From positions 1 to 64,000 of the forward strand of contig JAAESI010000210.1 in the NCBI GenBank assembly GCA_024229515.1: a stretch of DNA of 64,000 bases, in the 5' to 3' direction. The first letter of the stretch is position 1. Each line of letters begins with the position of its first letter. Position numbers and translations under genes: made by a program. Below the pieces are notes generated by a model. That model made no database searches. It saw only the letters and a list, made by a program, of their open reading frames with translations, and was not told the DNA's origin. Of this stretch, positions 7,393 through 16,214 are shown in pieces. This DNA comes from Pseudomonadota bacterium. Its GTDB lineage: Bacteria; Myxococcota_A; UBA796; UBA9615.

Positions 7393-9187
7393 CGCGAAGG
7401 CCCTCCACGGGGTCGAGCTTGCTGCCCTGCCAGGACGGGTACAGCGTCGCCGCGAACGAGATCGCGATCGCCGTGATCGCCACCGCCGCCACCAGCTCCA
7501 CGCTGACGTGCACCGGGAGGGTGTCCACGTAGTAGACGTCGGACTCCAGGTCGATGAACTGCCACCGGGCCAGCGCCGCGCAGGTCGCCAGCCCCCCCGC
7601 GAGCCCCAGCGTCGTGCCGATGAAGCCCATGAGCAGCCCGTCGATGACGAACAGGCGCATCAGGTCGAACCGGCCCGCCCCCATCGCCTTCATGATCGCG
7701 ATCTCTCGGCGCTTCTCGATCACCAGCATCATCAGCGTCGTCACGATCACCACCGCGGCGACGGCGATGATGAAGGTCAAGATGATCGCCATCACGCGCT
7801 TCTCGAGCTTCAGCGCGGCGAACAGCGGCTCGTTCATCTTCTGCCAGTCGCGGGTCCAGAACGGGTACTGCAGCTTGGCCCCGACCTTGCCCGCGATCGC
7901 CGGCGCTTCGTAGATGTCGGCGACCGCCACTTCCAGCCCCGTGACCTTGTCGGTCATGCGGAGGAAATCCTGTGCGGTGCCTAGAGATGCGTACGTGAAC
8001 TTCGTGTCGTACTCGTACATTCCTGAGTGGAAGATCCCGGCGATCTCGAACTGGATGATCCGGGCCTGCATCGAGCCCATCGGGCCCGGCTCGGACAGCG
8101 GGCTGATCGCTTCGACGATGTCCCCCACCGTCACCCGGAGCGACGCCTGCATCTCGGTGCCGATGAGCAGCCCCGGCAGCGGCTTGTCGGTCTTGTCTTC
8201 GGCGTCGATGAGCCCGCCGGAGGCCGGCTTGGGGTCGTCCAACTGCTGCACGATCGCGCGCGCCTCTTCGACGGTGCGCACCCGCCCGTTGGGGCCGAGG
8301 GTGAGGTTGTCGAAGAGCACGGTGACGTCGCCGACGGTGCCGGGGTCGATCCCCTTGAAGATGGCGCCCACGCGGGCGTGCTTCGATTTGAGGACGAACT
8401 CGGTGTAGACGAACGGGGTGACGCCGGTGACGCCGTCGATCTCCTTGATCTTGTCGGCGTGCTGCTCCCAGTTCTCGACCTCGTTGGTGTAGCTGAGCAC
8501 CACCAGGTGGCTGTTGGCGCCGAGGATCTTGTCCTGCAGGTCGGCCTCGAAGCCGGCCATCACCGACAGCACCACGATCAGCGTCCAGACCCCCAGCATG
8601 ACCCCGAAGATCGCCAGCGCGGTGACCACGGAGACCCCCGCGAGGGCCTTGCGGCCGCGCATGTAGCGGAGGGCGACGAAGGTCTCGAAGCGGCCGCGCG
8701 AGGTCGAGCGCACCGACTCGCCCTTCAGGCGGTCCGCCAGCGACACCACGCCCATGTCGTAGACGAGGCGGCGGGTCACCCAGACCAGCACCACGATGGG
8801 CACCCAGATCGGGATGAGGGCGAAGACGGGGAGCCCCATCAAGATCCGGAGGAACGCCGGGAGGGAGTTGGGATCGCCGCGCACGAGCTTGACCGGCAGG
8901 CCGCCGAGGAAGCGGAGAAACGAGCCCGTCGTCTCGATCGTGATGAGGATCGGGAAGAGCGCGATGGCCAGCGGGTAGAGCACCAACTTGACCGGCGTCG
9001 AGGGCTGGAACGGGATGCCGTAGCCCTCGAGCACGAAGACCAGCCCATCACCGCAGATCCGCGCGAGCCCGTACGCCATCGCGAACGGGACCCACAGGGG
9101 CGAGATCAGCAGGAGGAACAGCTTCAGCAAATGGGGCGCATCTCGGCAGATCGCGCGCGGGCGCGGAGGTTCGCGAACGTACGGCAA
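7385..9187 (-). CDS. lipoprotein-releasing permease LolC/LolE with N-terminal extension
   Basis: Membrane partner of LolD. The usual LolC/E core begins near residue 167 (FETFVALRYMRGRK): a first membrane helix (183-212), a large periplasmic MacB-like domain (213-462), then three helices including the motif EKRREIAIMKAMGA. In front of it are about 165 extra residues with three hydrophobic segments (about 20-50, 65-90, 112-138), which standard LolC/E lacks. The open frame begins at a TTG at 9187; a TTG at 9130, just before the first hydrophobic segment, is an equally plausible start. Only one permease gene is present here, so it may act as a homodimer or pair with a LolE encoded elsewhere. Confidence 0.88.
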   Translation of the reverse strand: MPYVREPPRPRAICRDAPHLLKLFLLLISPLWVPFAMAYGLARICGDGLVFVLEGYGIPFQPSTPVKLVLYPLAIALFPILITIETTGSFLRFLGGLPVKLVRGDPNSLPAFLRILMGLPVFALIPIWVPIVVLVWVTRRLVYDMGVVSLADRLKGESVRSTSRGRFETFVALRYMRGRKALAGVSVVTALAIFGVMLGVWTLIVVLSVMAGFEADLQDKILGANSHLVVLSYTNEVENWEQHADKIKEIDGVTGVTPFVYTEFVLKSKHARVGAIFKGIDPGTVGDVTVLFDNLTLGPNGRVRTVEEARAIVQQLDDPKPASGGLIDAEDKTDKPLPGLLIGTEMQASLRVTVGDIVEAISPLSEPGPMGSMQARIIQFEIAGIFHSGMYEYDTKFTYASLGTAQDFLRMTDKVTGLEVAVADIYEAPAIAGKVGAKLQYPFWTRDWQKMNEPLFAALKLEKRVMAIILTFIIAVAAVVIVTTLMMLVIEKRREIAIMKAMGAGRFDLMRLFVIDGLLMGFIGTTLGLAGGLATCAALARWQFIDLESDVYYVDTLPVHVSVELVAAVAITAIAISFAATLYPSWQGSKLDPVEGLRDA

Positions 9188-9240
9188 CCCCCGACCCGGG
9201 TCAAACAGTCCCCCGGTCCACCCTGGTAGATTCGGTCGCC

Positions 9241-10308
9241 ATGCGATTGCTCCTCCTCCTGACTCTGCTGCTCCCCGCCTCGGCCCTGGCCCAGGACGCT
9301 GGCGCCAGCGCCGACGCCCACTTCGACCGCGACACCGTGGTCGCCTCCTCGGCCGTCTTCCGGTCCCTCAGCGAGTCCGGCGGTGGCGGCTTCGCCAGCA
9401 TCGAGCGGTCGTTGATGGTCACCGACGGTGCGCTCGCGGAGCTGGATCTCAGCCTCGCGTTGACCCGCGGCGGGGCGGTTGATTCCGCCCAGCACGATCT
9501 TTGGACCGCCAAGCTGGATCAGCGCTCCGGACTATTCGGGGACGAGTTCGGCGCCCTCCAGGAGCAGCTCACCCGGCAGAGCATCGGCTACGAAGAAGCG
9601 TTCGAGGGGGCTCTGCAGCGTGCCCTCGCGGTCACCCCCGCGGTCGAGTGCAAGCAGGAGTCGGCCAGCCCCTTCGACCTCAGCGGGCCCGGGGGCCAGC
9701 GCAAGGCCCCCAAGGAGTGCCCCGGTGCCGACATCTCCGCCGATCTGGCCAAGGCCTGGGACGCGGACGCCGAGCTCAAGGCCGCGGTCGACGCCATCGC
9801 CAACGAGGCCTGGACCACCGTGACGACCTACGACGCCGCCGAGGCGGCCCTGGACCTGTCGGGCGCGCCCGCCTCCGCCATCACCGTGGAGCCGGCCGAG
9901 TTGGTCGCGAACCTGCCCGAGGCGATCGAGGTGCTGGACCTGATCGCCGAGCGGGCCGACGTCGGGCGCGAAGAGCTGCTCGCCGCCCGCGCCGAGCTGT
10001 CCCCCGATGACAAGGACGGCGCCCAGGCGATCCGGACCCGCGCCAAGGAGCTGCGCGAGTGGACCGAGGCCCAGAAGGAGGCGCTCGGCGTCGTGCTCTT
10101 CGCCGGACTCGAGCGCTCCCGCAAGAAGAAGGGGAAGAAGGCCGGCTGGGCCGAGGTCAGCGCCTGCCTGAACCCGTCCGCCTGGGGCGGCTGCGACGGC
10201 AAGGACGTCACCGACGAGGTGGGCGACGTGCTGGTCGAGGACGGCAAGCTGGCCAAGGAGCTGACCGCCCTGCGCGACGGCCTCGGCCGCCCCGACGTCA
10301 GCCTCTAG
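9241..10308 (+). CDS. secreted protein of unknown function
   Basis: 355 residues with a clear signal peptide (LLLLLTLLLPASALAQ), so exported. The mature part is alpha-helical and acidic, with a Lys-rich patch (RSRKKKGKKAG) and four cysteines (in VECKQ, KECPG, SACLN, GGCDG) that could form two disulphides. No family recognised. There is no Shine-Dalgarno sequence; TAGATT at 9227-9232 lies 8 nt before the ATG, so the message may be leaderless. It stands divergent to the Lol operon, 53 bp away. Confidence 0.75.
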   Translation: MRLLLLLTLLLPASALAQDAGASADAHFDRDTVVASSAVFRSLSESGGGGFASIERSLMVTDGALAELDLSLALTRGGAVDSAQHDLWTAKLDQRSGLFGDEFGALQEQLTRQSIGYEEAFEGALQRALAVTPAVECKQESASPFDLSGPGGQRKAPKECPGADISADLAKAWDADAELKAAVDAIANEAWTTVTTYDAAEAALDLSGAPASAITVEPAELVANLPEAIEVLDLIAERADVGREELLAARAELSPDDKDGAQAIRTRAKELREWTEAQKEALGVVLFAGLERSRKKKGKKAGWAEVSACLNPSAWGGCDGKDVTDEVGDVLVEDGKLAKELTALRDGLGRPDVSL

Positions 10309-10366
10309 AACCCGCCGCCCCGATCGGTCCCGCTGGTCTGGCACGGCCCTCGCAGAGGCCCGGACC

Positions 10367-11254
10367 ATGCGTTTGACCCCGATCGTTCTGCTCGCCGCGC
10401 TGACCCTGCTGACCGCCTCGACCGCGTCCGCCTACCCGTTGCGTGTGGCCGCTGGCGCCAACGACGCCGCTTTGATCATGGATCCCTTCTTCAACGTGCG
10501 GGTCGTGCCCGCCGATGACGACATGGTGGGCACGTTCGCGGAGACCGAGCCGGTGCCCGTAGACGGCCGCCTGGGCTGGTACCTGCAGACGAGCCGCCTG
10601 GAGAACCTCCGCGATCTGGAGTCCCCCGCCGAGCCCGAGCTGTGGCTCGGCGACGAGCTGGTCCCCGGTGTCATCGAGGAGGAGACCGTCGGCGACTTCG
10701 TGTGGCTCTGGTTCACGCCCGAGGAGCCGCTGGAGGCGGACGCCGACTACTTGTTCGAGTACGGCGACGAAGCCGACATGACCGTCGAGTTCGCGACGGG
10801 CCCCGAGGACCTGGGCTCGATCGGCGTCGACGACGCCCCCACCGTGGACCTGTCCGTGACCTGGTCGGGCGCCCGGCCCGGCGGCCAGCCCAGCATGACG
10901 ATCAACCTCACCATCGGCGCGGACCGCGAGTCCGAGGGCAGCAGCCGGCTGTCGGTGATGCGCGTGTTCAAGGAGGACGGCGAATTGCACGACGTCATCC
11001 CCGTCGGCATCGACCGCACCTCGTTTGCGTGGTGGCAGGAGTTCCCCGGAGTCGGCACCTCCAAGCCCGACGAGGTCTGCGTCACCGTGATCCACGAGAA
11101 CGGCTACGGCGAGCAGGGGGACCCCGTGGAGGCCTGCATCGAGCCCCAGCGGGCCAACGGCTGCAGCGTCGTCGATGGCGCCCCCGGGGCCGCCGGAAGC
11201 CTGGCGGGACTGCTGTTGGCGCTCGGCTTCGCGGTCCGGCGGAAGTCCCGCTAG
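10367..11254 (+). CDS. secreted MYXO-CTERM-like protein, copy 1
   Basis: 295 residues: signal peptide (1-22), a beta-rich body, and a C-terminal tail made of NGCSV, a hydrophobic stretch (LAGLLLALGFAV) and RRKSR. That layout (Gly-Cys, membrane helix, Arg cluster) matches the MYXO-CTERM sorting tail found in myxobacteria. The body contains segments like LEADADYLFE that resemble bacterial Ig/fibronectin-like domains. A paralogue follows 21 bp later: both share VDGRxGWYLxxxRL, WLWxTPxxPL, SRLSVxRV and KPDEVCVT-type segments. AGAGG lies 9 nt before the ATG. Role unknown; likely surface-exposed. Confidence 0.8.
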   Translation: MRLTPIVLLAALTLLTASTASAYPLRVAAGANDAALIMDPFFNVRVVPADDDMVGTFAETEPVPVDGRLGWYLQTSRLENLRDLESPAEPELWLGDELVPGVIEEETVGDFVWLWFTPEEPLEADADYLFEYGDEADMTVEFATGPEDLGSIGVDDAPTVDLSVTWSGARPGGQPSMTINLTIGADRESEGSSRLSVMRVFKEDGELHDVIPVGIDRTSFAWWQEFPGVGTSKPDEVCVTVIHENGYGEQGDPVEACIEPQRANGCSVVDGAPGAAGSLAGLLLALGFAVRRKSR

Positions 11255-11275
11255 AACGACCGCGAGGAGCCCGTC

Positions 11276-12151
11276 ATGCCCCACCCCCGCGCCGTCGCCG
11301 GTGCCGCCGCACTTGTCGCCCTCGCCTTCGCCGCGGCCCCCGCCAGCGCCGAGCAGGCCATCATCATCAACCCGATCTTCGACGTGCAGTCGGTGCCCCT
11401 GGGGGATGGCTGGTTCGGGCTCGGAGCCGACATCGAGGCGGTGCCGGCGGACGGCCGCTACGGTTGGTACCTGCACGCCGACCGGCTGGCGGAGTTCCGG
11501 GAGGAGGGCGGCGGAGACATCGCCCTGGCAGCCGTCGATGGCGAGCCGGTGTCCGGGACCGTCGAAGAGGAAGAGGCTCCCAACCGCTTCCTCTGGCTGT
11601 GGCTGACCCCGGATGCTCCGCTGGCTCCCGAGACCGAGTACCAGTTCGAAGTGACCGGTTCCTTGGGCGCCGCGTTCGACACGTTCACTACCGGCGCGGA
11701 GGAGTTGACGTCCGTGGCCCCCGCGACGCCGTCCGATCTGAGCCTGCGCGTGACGTGGCGGCCCCAACGGCCCAACTCCGAACCCACGATCGGGTTCGAG
11801 GTCAGCGGCGGACTCGACCGCACCGCCGACGGAAGCGCCCGCCTCTCGGTCCTGCGCGTCTCCACCGCCGGCGAGATCGACCGCGTCTTCCCGGTTGGCT
11901 CGGAGCGCTCCGCGTTCGGGTTCTGGGACCAGGTTCAGGAGCGGGGCACCGAACGCCCCGACGAGGTCTGCGTGACCTTCGTGCACGAGAACGGGGACGG
12001 CGAACGGAGCGATCCCGAAGAGGTCTGCGAGGTTCCCCAGTTGGCGTCGGGCTGCAGCGTCGCCTCGGGATCCCCTGCCCCGTTGGCGGCGTTGCTGCTG
12101 CTGGCCGCGGCTAGGCTTTCGCGGCCGCGGCGGCGTCCGCCTGCTGGCTGA
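11276..12151 (+). CDS. secreted MYXO-CTERM-like protein, copy 2
   Basis: 291 residues, a diverged tandem copy of the preceding gene with the same order of segments: signal peptide (ending ASAEQ), Asn-Pro-Ile-Phe-Asp start, GWYLHADRL, WLWLTPDAPL, SARLSVLRV and RPDEVCVTF. The tail is SGCSV, a hydrophobic segment (LAALLLLAAARL) and an Arg/Pro end ([10 protein letters not shown]). GAGGAG lies 6 nt before the ATG. The last 41 bp overlap, tail to tail, the 3' end of prfB, so the basic end of the tail is read from the antisense of the RF2 C-terminus. Confidence 0.8.
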   Translation: MPHPRAVAGAAALVALAFAAAPASAEQAIIINPIFDVQSVPLGDGWFGLGADIEAVPADGRYGWYLHADRLAEFREEGGGDIALAAVDGEPVSGTVEEEEAPNRFLWLWLTPDAPLAPETEYQFEVTGSLGAAFDTFTTGAEELTSVAPATPSDLSLRVTWRPQRPNSEPTIGFEVSGGLDRTADGSARLSVLRVSTAGEIDRVFPVGSERSAFGFWDQVQERGTERPDEVCVTFVHENGDGERSDPEEVCEVPQLASGCSVASGSPAPLAALLLLAAARLSRPRRRPPAG

Positions 12152-13227
12152 GCCAGGCCTCCATGAACGGCGTCAGTTCGCCGTCCAGCACCGCGTCGAC
12201 GTTGCCCGTCTCATGCTCGGTGCGGAGGTCCTTCACGAGCCGGTACGGCGCTAGCACGTAGCTGCGGATCTGGCTCCCCCACTCGATCTTCTCCTTGGGC
12301 GCGGCCTTTGCCTCAGCTTCCGCCTTCGCCTGCTGGGTGAAGTAGTCGTGCAGGCGCGCCTTGAGCACCTTCATCGCCGAGCTCTTGTTCTTGTGCTGGC
12401 TGCGCTCGTTCTGGCACTGCACGACGATCCCGGTGGGGAGGTGGGTGATCCGCACCGCGGAGTCGGTCGTGTTGACGTGCTGGCCGCCCGCGCCGGAAGC
12501 CCGGTAGCGGTCGATCCGGAGGTCGCCCTCGTTGATGTCGACCTCGATCTCCTGGTCGATGTCGGGGTACAGCGCCAGCGCCGCGAACGCCGTCTGCCGC
12601 CGCGCCTGGGCGTCGAACGGGCTGATCCGCACCAGGCGATGCACCCCCTCTTCGCTGCGCAGGTAGCCGAAGGCGTACTCCCCTTCGATGGACAGCGTGG
12701 CCGACTTGATGCCCGCCTCTTCCCCGTCCTGGCGGTCCAGGAGCTTCACCTTGTAGCCCATCGCCTCACCCCAGCGGGTGACCATGCGGAGCAGCATCTC
12801 GGTCCAATCCTGGGCGTCGGTGCCGCCGGCGCCGGCGTTGAGCTCGATGATGGCGGACAGCGCGTCGTCCTCGCCCGCGAGCAGGGTCTGAAGCTCCAGC
12901 TTCTCGATGTCCCGCGTCAGCGGCCTCAGGGCCCCCTCCGCTTCCGCGGCGAAGTCGGGGTCCTCGTCGGCCATCTCTGCGGCCGTCTCGGCGTCCTCGT
13001 AGCGCGCGGTGAGGGCGGAGAACGACTCCACCGCCTTCTCCAGGCGGGCCTTCTCCTTCAGGACTTTGGTCGCCTCAGCCTGGTCGCTCCAGAGCGCCGG
13101 GTCGTTGGCTCGATCGATCAGACGTTCGAGGGCAGCGGTCTTGCCGTCGACGTCAAAGATGCCCCCGCAGCTTCGCCAGGCGCTCGCCCAGCTCGCCGAT
13201 CCGAGACTTCAGTTCGTCCATCTGCAT
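12111..13227 (-). CDS. prfB: peptide chain release factor 2 (programmed +1 frameshift)
   Basis: RF2 releases nascent protein at UGA and UAA. Two frames must be joined. The first reads from ATG 13227 (MQMDELKSRIGELGERL...LRGHL) into an in-frame TGA at 13153-13155; the second continues with DVDGKTAALERL and runs to 12111, giving about 371 residues, the normal RF2 length. The junction is CTT TGA C (13152-13158), preceded by a G-run (13162-13166), the same slippery site and internal Shine-Dalgarno as in E. coli. The RF2 recognition tripeptide SPF and the catalytic GGQ (GAGGQHVNTTDS) are both present. GGAG lies 8 nt before the ATG. It follows ybeY by 4 bp. Confidence 0.95.
13152..13170 (-). promoter_or_regulatory. 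RF2 autoregulatory frameshift site
   Basis: On the coding strand the site reads G-rich internal Shine-Dalgarno, three-nucleotide spacer, CTT, TGA, C. When RF2 is scarce the ribosome pauses at TGA, slips +1 on CTT and makes full-length RF2; when RF2 is plentiful it terminates. The arrangement matches the site known from E. coli prfB almost base for base. Confidence 0.93.
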
Positions 13228-13231
13228 GAGG

Positions 13232-13696
13232 TCAGCTCCCGTCCGAGGCGCGGAGCGTACCGGGGCGCCCCATCGCGGTCCACAGCGCCTGCTCCGCGGC
13301 TTCCATCACCGCCTGTTCGTCCCCCTCCAGGTGGTCGTGCCCAAGCAGGTGGAGGACCCCGTGGATCAGGAGGAAGAGAAGCTCGTCACCGAGGTTCCAT
13401 TCATCGTTCAGGCGCCGCCGTGCGGTCTCGACCGAGATCACCACGTCGCCCAGGATGGGCCCCTCCTCAAGGGGAAACGAGAGCACGTCGGTGGCCTCGT
13501 CCTTGTTCCGCCACTGCTTGTTCAAGGGGCGGATGGTGGCGTCGTCCATCAGCACCACCGACAGCTCCAAGGGGCCCTCGAAGTCGTCGCACTCGGGCCG
13601 CTGGGCGACGAGCCGGAGCAGCGCGCGGGCGTCCTCGGTCAGCGTGGCAGCTTCGGGACCGTCCCCGTCCAGGAGCACGGTCGACTCCTCAGCCAT
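13232..13696 (-). CDS. ybeY: endoribonuclease YbeY
   Basis: Metal-dependent RNase for rRNA maturation and ribosome quality control. 154 residues, with the zinc motif H-x3-H-x5-H in HGVLHLLGHDH near the C-terminus and the usual upstream TDVLSFP segment. ATG start; it overlaps the HD-domain gene by 8 bp. The order phoH - 7TM-HD - ybeY is the classical neighbourhood of this gene. Confidence 0.95.
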   Translation of the reverse strand: MAEESTVLLDGDGPEAATLTEDARALLRLVAQRPECDDFEGPLELSVVLMDDATIRPLNKQWRNKDEATDVLSFPLEEGPILGDVVISVETARRRLNDEWNLGDELLFLLIHGVLHLLGHDHLEGDEQAVMEAAEQALWTAMGRPGTLRASDGS

Positions 13697-16214
13697 CGGT
13701 GCTCACGTCCTTCTTGAGCAGCTCGCCGGTGGTGCGGATGCTCTCGGGCTCCTTGCCCTCCCGCTCGGCCTGCGCCACCTCCAGCGGGTGGGGGGCGTCC
13801 GGCGCCGGCATCATCGACGGGAGCTCCAGCGTGATGGAGCTGGCGGGCACGCCCTTGGCCCCGCCCTTGGCCCGGATCTGGTCCGGGTTCGGCGGCTTGG
13901 GGTACTCGATCCGGTGGTGGTGGATGCCCATCAGCACCTGGATGAACGTCTCCGACACCGTGTGCAGGTCCTTGAGCGTGAGCGGGCAGTCGTTGAGCTG
14001 CCCGTCGCTGACCTGGCTGTTGATGATCTTGCTGACGCGGGCGCGGATGGCCCCCTCGGTGTGGTTGATCAGGCTCCGCGTCGCCGCCTCGGCGCCGTCC
14101 GCCAGCATCATGATGGCGGCCTCCTTGGTCTGGGCCTTGGGACCGGGGTAGCGGAACGCCGTCTCGGCGATCTCCTCCTTGTCCGGGTCCGCCATCTGGA
14201 GGGCCTTGTTGTAGAAGAAGCTGACCCGCGAGGTGCCGTGGTGCTGCGGGATCATGTCGATGATCGGCTCGGGCAGCCCGTGCTCGATCCCCAGCTCGAT
14301 CCCTTCCTTGACGTGGTTGGTGATGACCAGCGCCGACATCGACGGCGTGAGCCGATCGTGAGGGTTCTCCCCGTCCCGTTGGTTCTCGATGAAGTAGCCC
14401 GGCTTGAGCATCTTCCCGATGTCGTGGAAGTACGCGCCGACGCGGACCAGGAGGCTGTTGGCGTGGATCGCCTCGGCTGCGGCTTCGGCCAGCGAACCGA
14501 CGACCATCGAGTGGTGGTAGGTGCCCGGCGCCTTGACGATCATGTCGCGGATGAGCGGGTGGCCCAGGTTGCTCAGCTCCAGCAGCCGCGCGTCCGTGAC
14601 GAAGCCGAGCGGCTCCAGGATGGGCACCAGGCCGACGGCGAGGATGCCGCTGACGAGGCCCCCCGCGAGCGCGAACAAGACGTGGAACAGCGTGGTCGTG
14701 ACGCTGCCCGAGGCCATCCCCGTCGCGTCCCGCAGGCCCGTGGCGCCGACCAGGTCGATCGCGATTACGAGGGCGACGTTGGCGAGGGCGGCGACGAAGC
14801 CGGCGCGGATGAGCCGGCCGCGCTCGCTGGCGTGCCCGACCCCTCCGGCGGCCGCGATGGCGGAGCCGAGGAAGTAGATCGTGAGCGAAACGTCGCCGTC
14901 GAGGATGAGGGTGCAGACGATCGCGGTCGGCAGCGCCCACAGCACGACGGTCTCGCTGTTCATCAGCGTGCGCACGACGATGCCGCCGACGGCCACTGGC
15001 ACGCAGTACATGTAGACGCCGGCGGGGAGCGTGGGGACGACGTCCTGCAGCGCGGTCGACAGCCCCGCCATCAGCTTGGCGGTGGCGGCCGCGAGGATCA
15101 GCAGCGCGCCCATCGTCAGCAGGTCGTTGAAGCGCCGGCGGAACTTGCTGATGAAGCGCACCCCGAACTGCTCCAGCAGCACGAGGAACAGCAGCAGCAG
15201 CAGCGTCACGCTGAGGAGGTGCAGCGCCGGCTTGTAGGAGCGCGCACCGGCGTTCATCGCCTCGATCACCTCGAGGGTCCAGGCGCTCACGGGCTCCCCC
15301 GCGCGGATGATGATCTGGCCCTGCTGGTAGCTCGTCGTGATGGGCGCCACGGATCTGGCCGCGAGTTGCCGCCGGACCTCGGTCTCGGATGCGTCGAAGC
15401 GGAGGTTGGGAACGACCAGCTGCTCGGCCACGTGGACCATCGCCTGGAGCACGTGGGTGGGCCGGTCGCGGAAGTCGGAGCTGGCCGTCTCGGAGACGAA
15501 GCGGCGGGCCGCCGCGAGGTCGCGCACGCGGGAGAAGTCGTCCACCAGCGTCTGGGTCTTGTTGCTGCCCTCGACCCGCACCAGCTGGATGCTTCCCTCG
15601 GCGGGGAGCTCCTCGGCCGACAGGACCACCAGGTCGCTCATGCCAGCGCGTACGAGCTCGGCTACGTCGCGCTGCGCGCCCGGGTTGAAGTCGACGATCT
15701 GCAGCGTCGCGAGGTGGGTCTCGTCCAGCTCCACGCCGAGCTCTCGCTCGAACTGGTCCAGCCGCGTCTGCAGCGCGCCGGGGTCGATGATGGTGACGAC
15801 TTCAGCGCTGTCGTCGTCGTCGGCGACGGCCGGAACCGCGGCTTCGGCCAGCCACGCGCGCATGTCGCGGAAGCTGTTGTCGATGCGCTCCTGGACCCCG
15901 CGGGCGAGCAGCACGTCGTGCTCGAACACCGGCGAGATCGCCTTGCGGGCCTGCCGCCGCTTCTCCTCGGTGAGCTCGGGATCCTGGACTTCGATCGAGC
16001 CCGGGGCCCGGATGTCCACGGCCGCGATCTGGTCCACGGCGAGCCCGCGGGTCCCCGACAGGGGCTGCCACTCCACGAGCATCGCGCCGACCACGACCGA
16101 CACCAGCAGCCCCAGCCCCAGCCGACTCCACGAGGGATGCTGCAGGCTCCAATCGGGCGAACGGAGGAAGACCTCCGAGACTGTCTTCCGACCGCCCTTC
16201 TTGCGCGACTTCAC
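13689..16214 (-). CDS. 7TM-HD family cyclic-dinucleotide phosphodiesterase (PgpH/YqfF-like)
   Basis: 841 residues in three parts: an N-terminal helix (about 31-48) and an extracytoplasmic 7TMR-HDED domain (about 50-320), a seven-helix membrane domain (about 328-535), and a cytoplasmic HD domain with His567/His568 (GTYHHSM), the HDIGK motif at 597-601 and a downstream ADGAEA segment. In Firmicutes this family hydrolyses c-di-AMP; whether that holds here is inference. The periplasmic part carries a DDDDS run near residue 132. It overlaps both phoH and ybeY by a few bases. Confidence 0.9.
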   Translation of the reverse strand: MKSRKKGGRKTVSEVFLRSPDWSLQHPSWSRLGLGLLVSVVVGAMLVEWQPLSGTRGLAVDQIAAVDIRAPGSIEVQDPELTEEKRRQARKAISPVFEHDVLLARGVQERIDNSFRDMRAWLAEAAVPAVADDDDSAEVVTIIDPGALQTRLDQFERELGVELDETHLATLQIVDFNPGAQRDVAELVRAGMSDLVVLSAEELPAEGSIQLVRVEGSNKTQTLVDDFSRVRDLAAARRFVSETASSDFRDRPTHVLQAMVHVAEQLVVPNLRFDASETEVRRQLAARSVAPITTSYQQGQIIIRAGEPVSAWTLEVIEAMNAGARSYKPALHLLSVTLLLLLFLVLLEQFGVRFISKFRRRFNDLLTMGALLILAAATAKLMAGLSTALQDVVPTLPAGVYMYCVPVAVGGIVVRTLMNSETVVLWALPTAIVCTLILDGDVSLTIYFLGSAIAAAGGVGHASERGRLIRAGFVAALANVALVIAIDLVGATGLRDATGMASGSVTTTLFHVLFALAGGLVSGILAVGLVPILEPLGFVTDARLLELSNLGHPLIRDMIVKAPGTYHHSMVVGSLAEAAAEAIHANSLLVRVGAYFHDIGKMLKPGYFIENQRDGENPHDRLTPSMSALVITNHVKEGIELGIEHGLPEPIIDMIPQHHGTSRVSFFYNKALQMADPDKEEIAETAFRYPGPKAQTKEAAIMMLADGAEAATRSLINHTEGAIRARVSKIINSQVSDGQLNDCPLTLKDLHTVSETFIQVLMGIHHHRIEYPKPPNPDQIRAKGGAKGVPASSITLELPSMMPAPDAPHPLEVAQAEREGKEPESIRTTGELLKKDVSTDG

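Noticed and set aside
13032..13227. prfB as a broken gene with a frameshift mutation
   Set aside because: The break falls precisely at CTT TGA C with a G-rich stretch upstream, the known programmed site.
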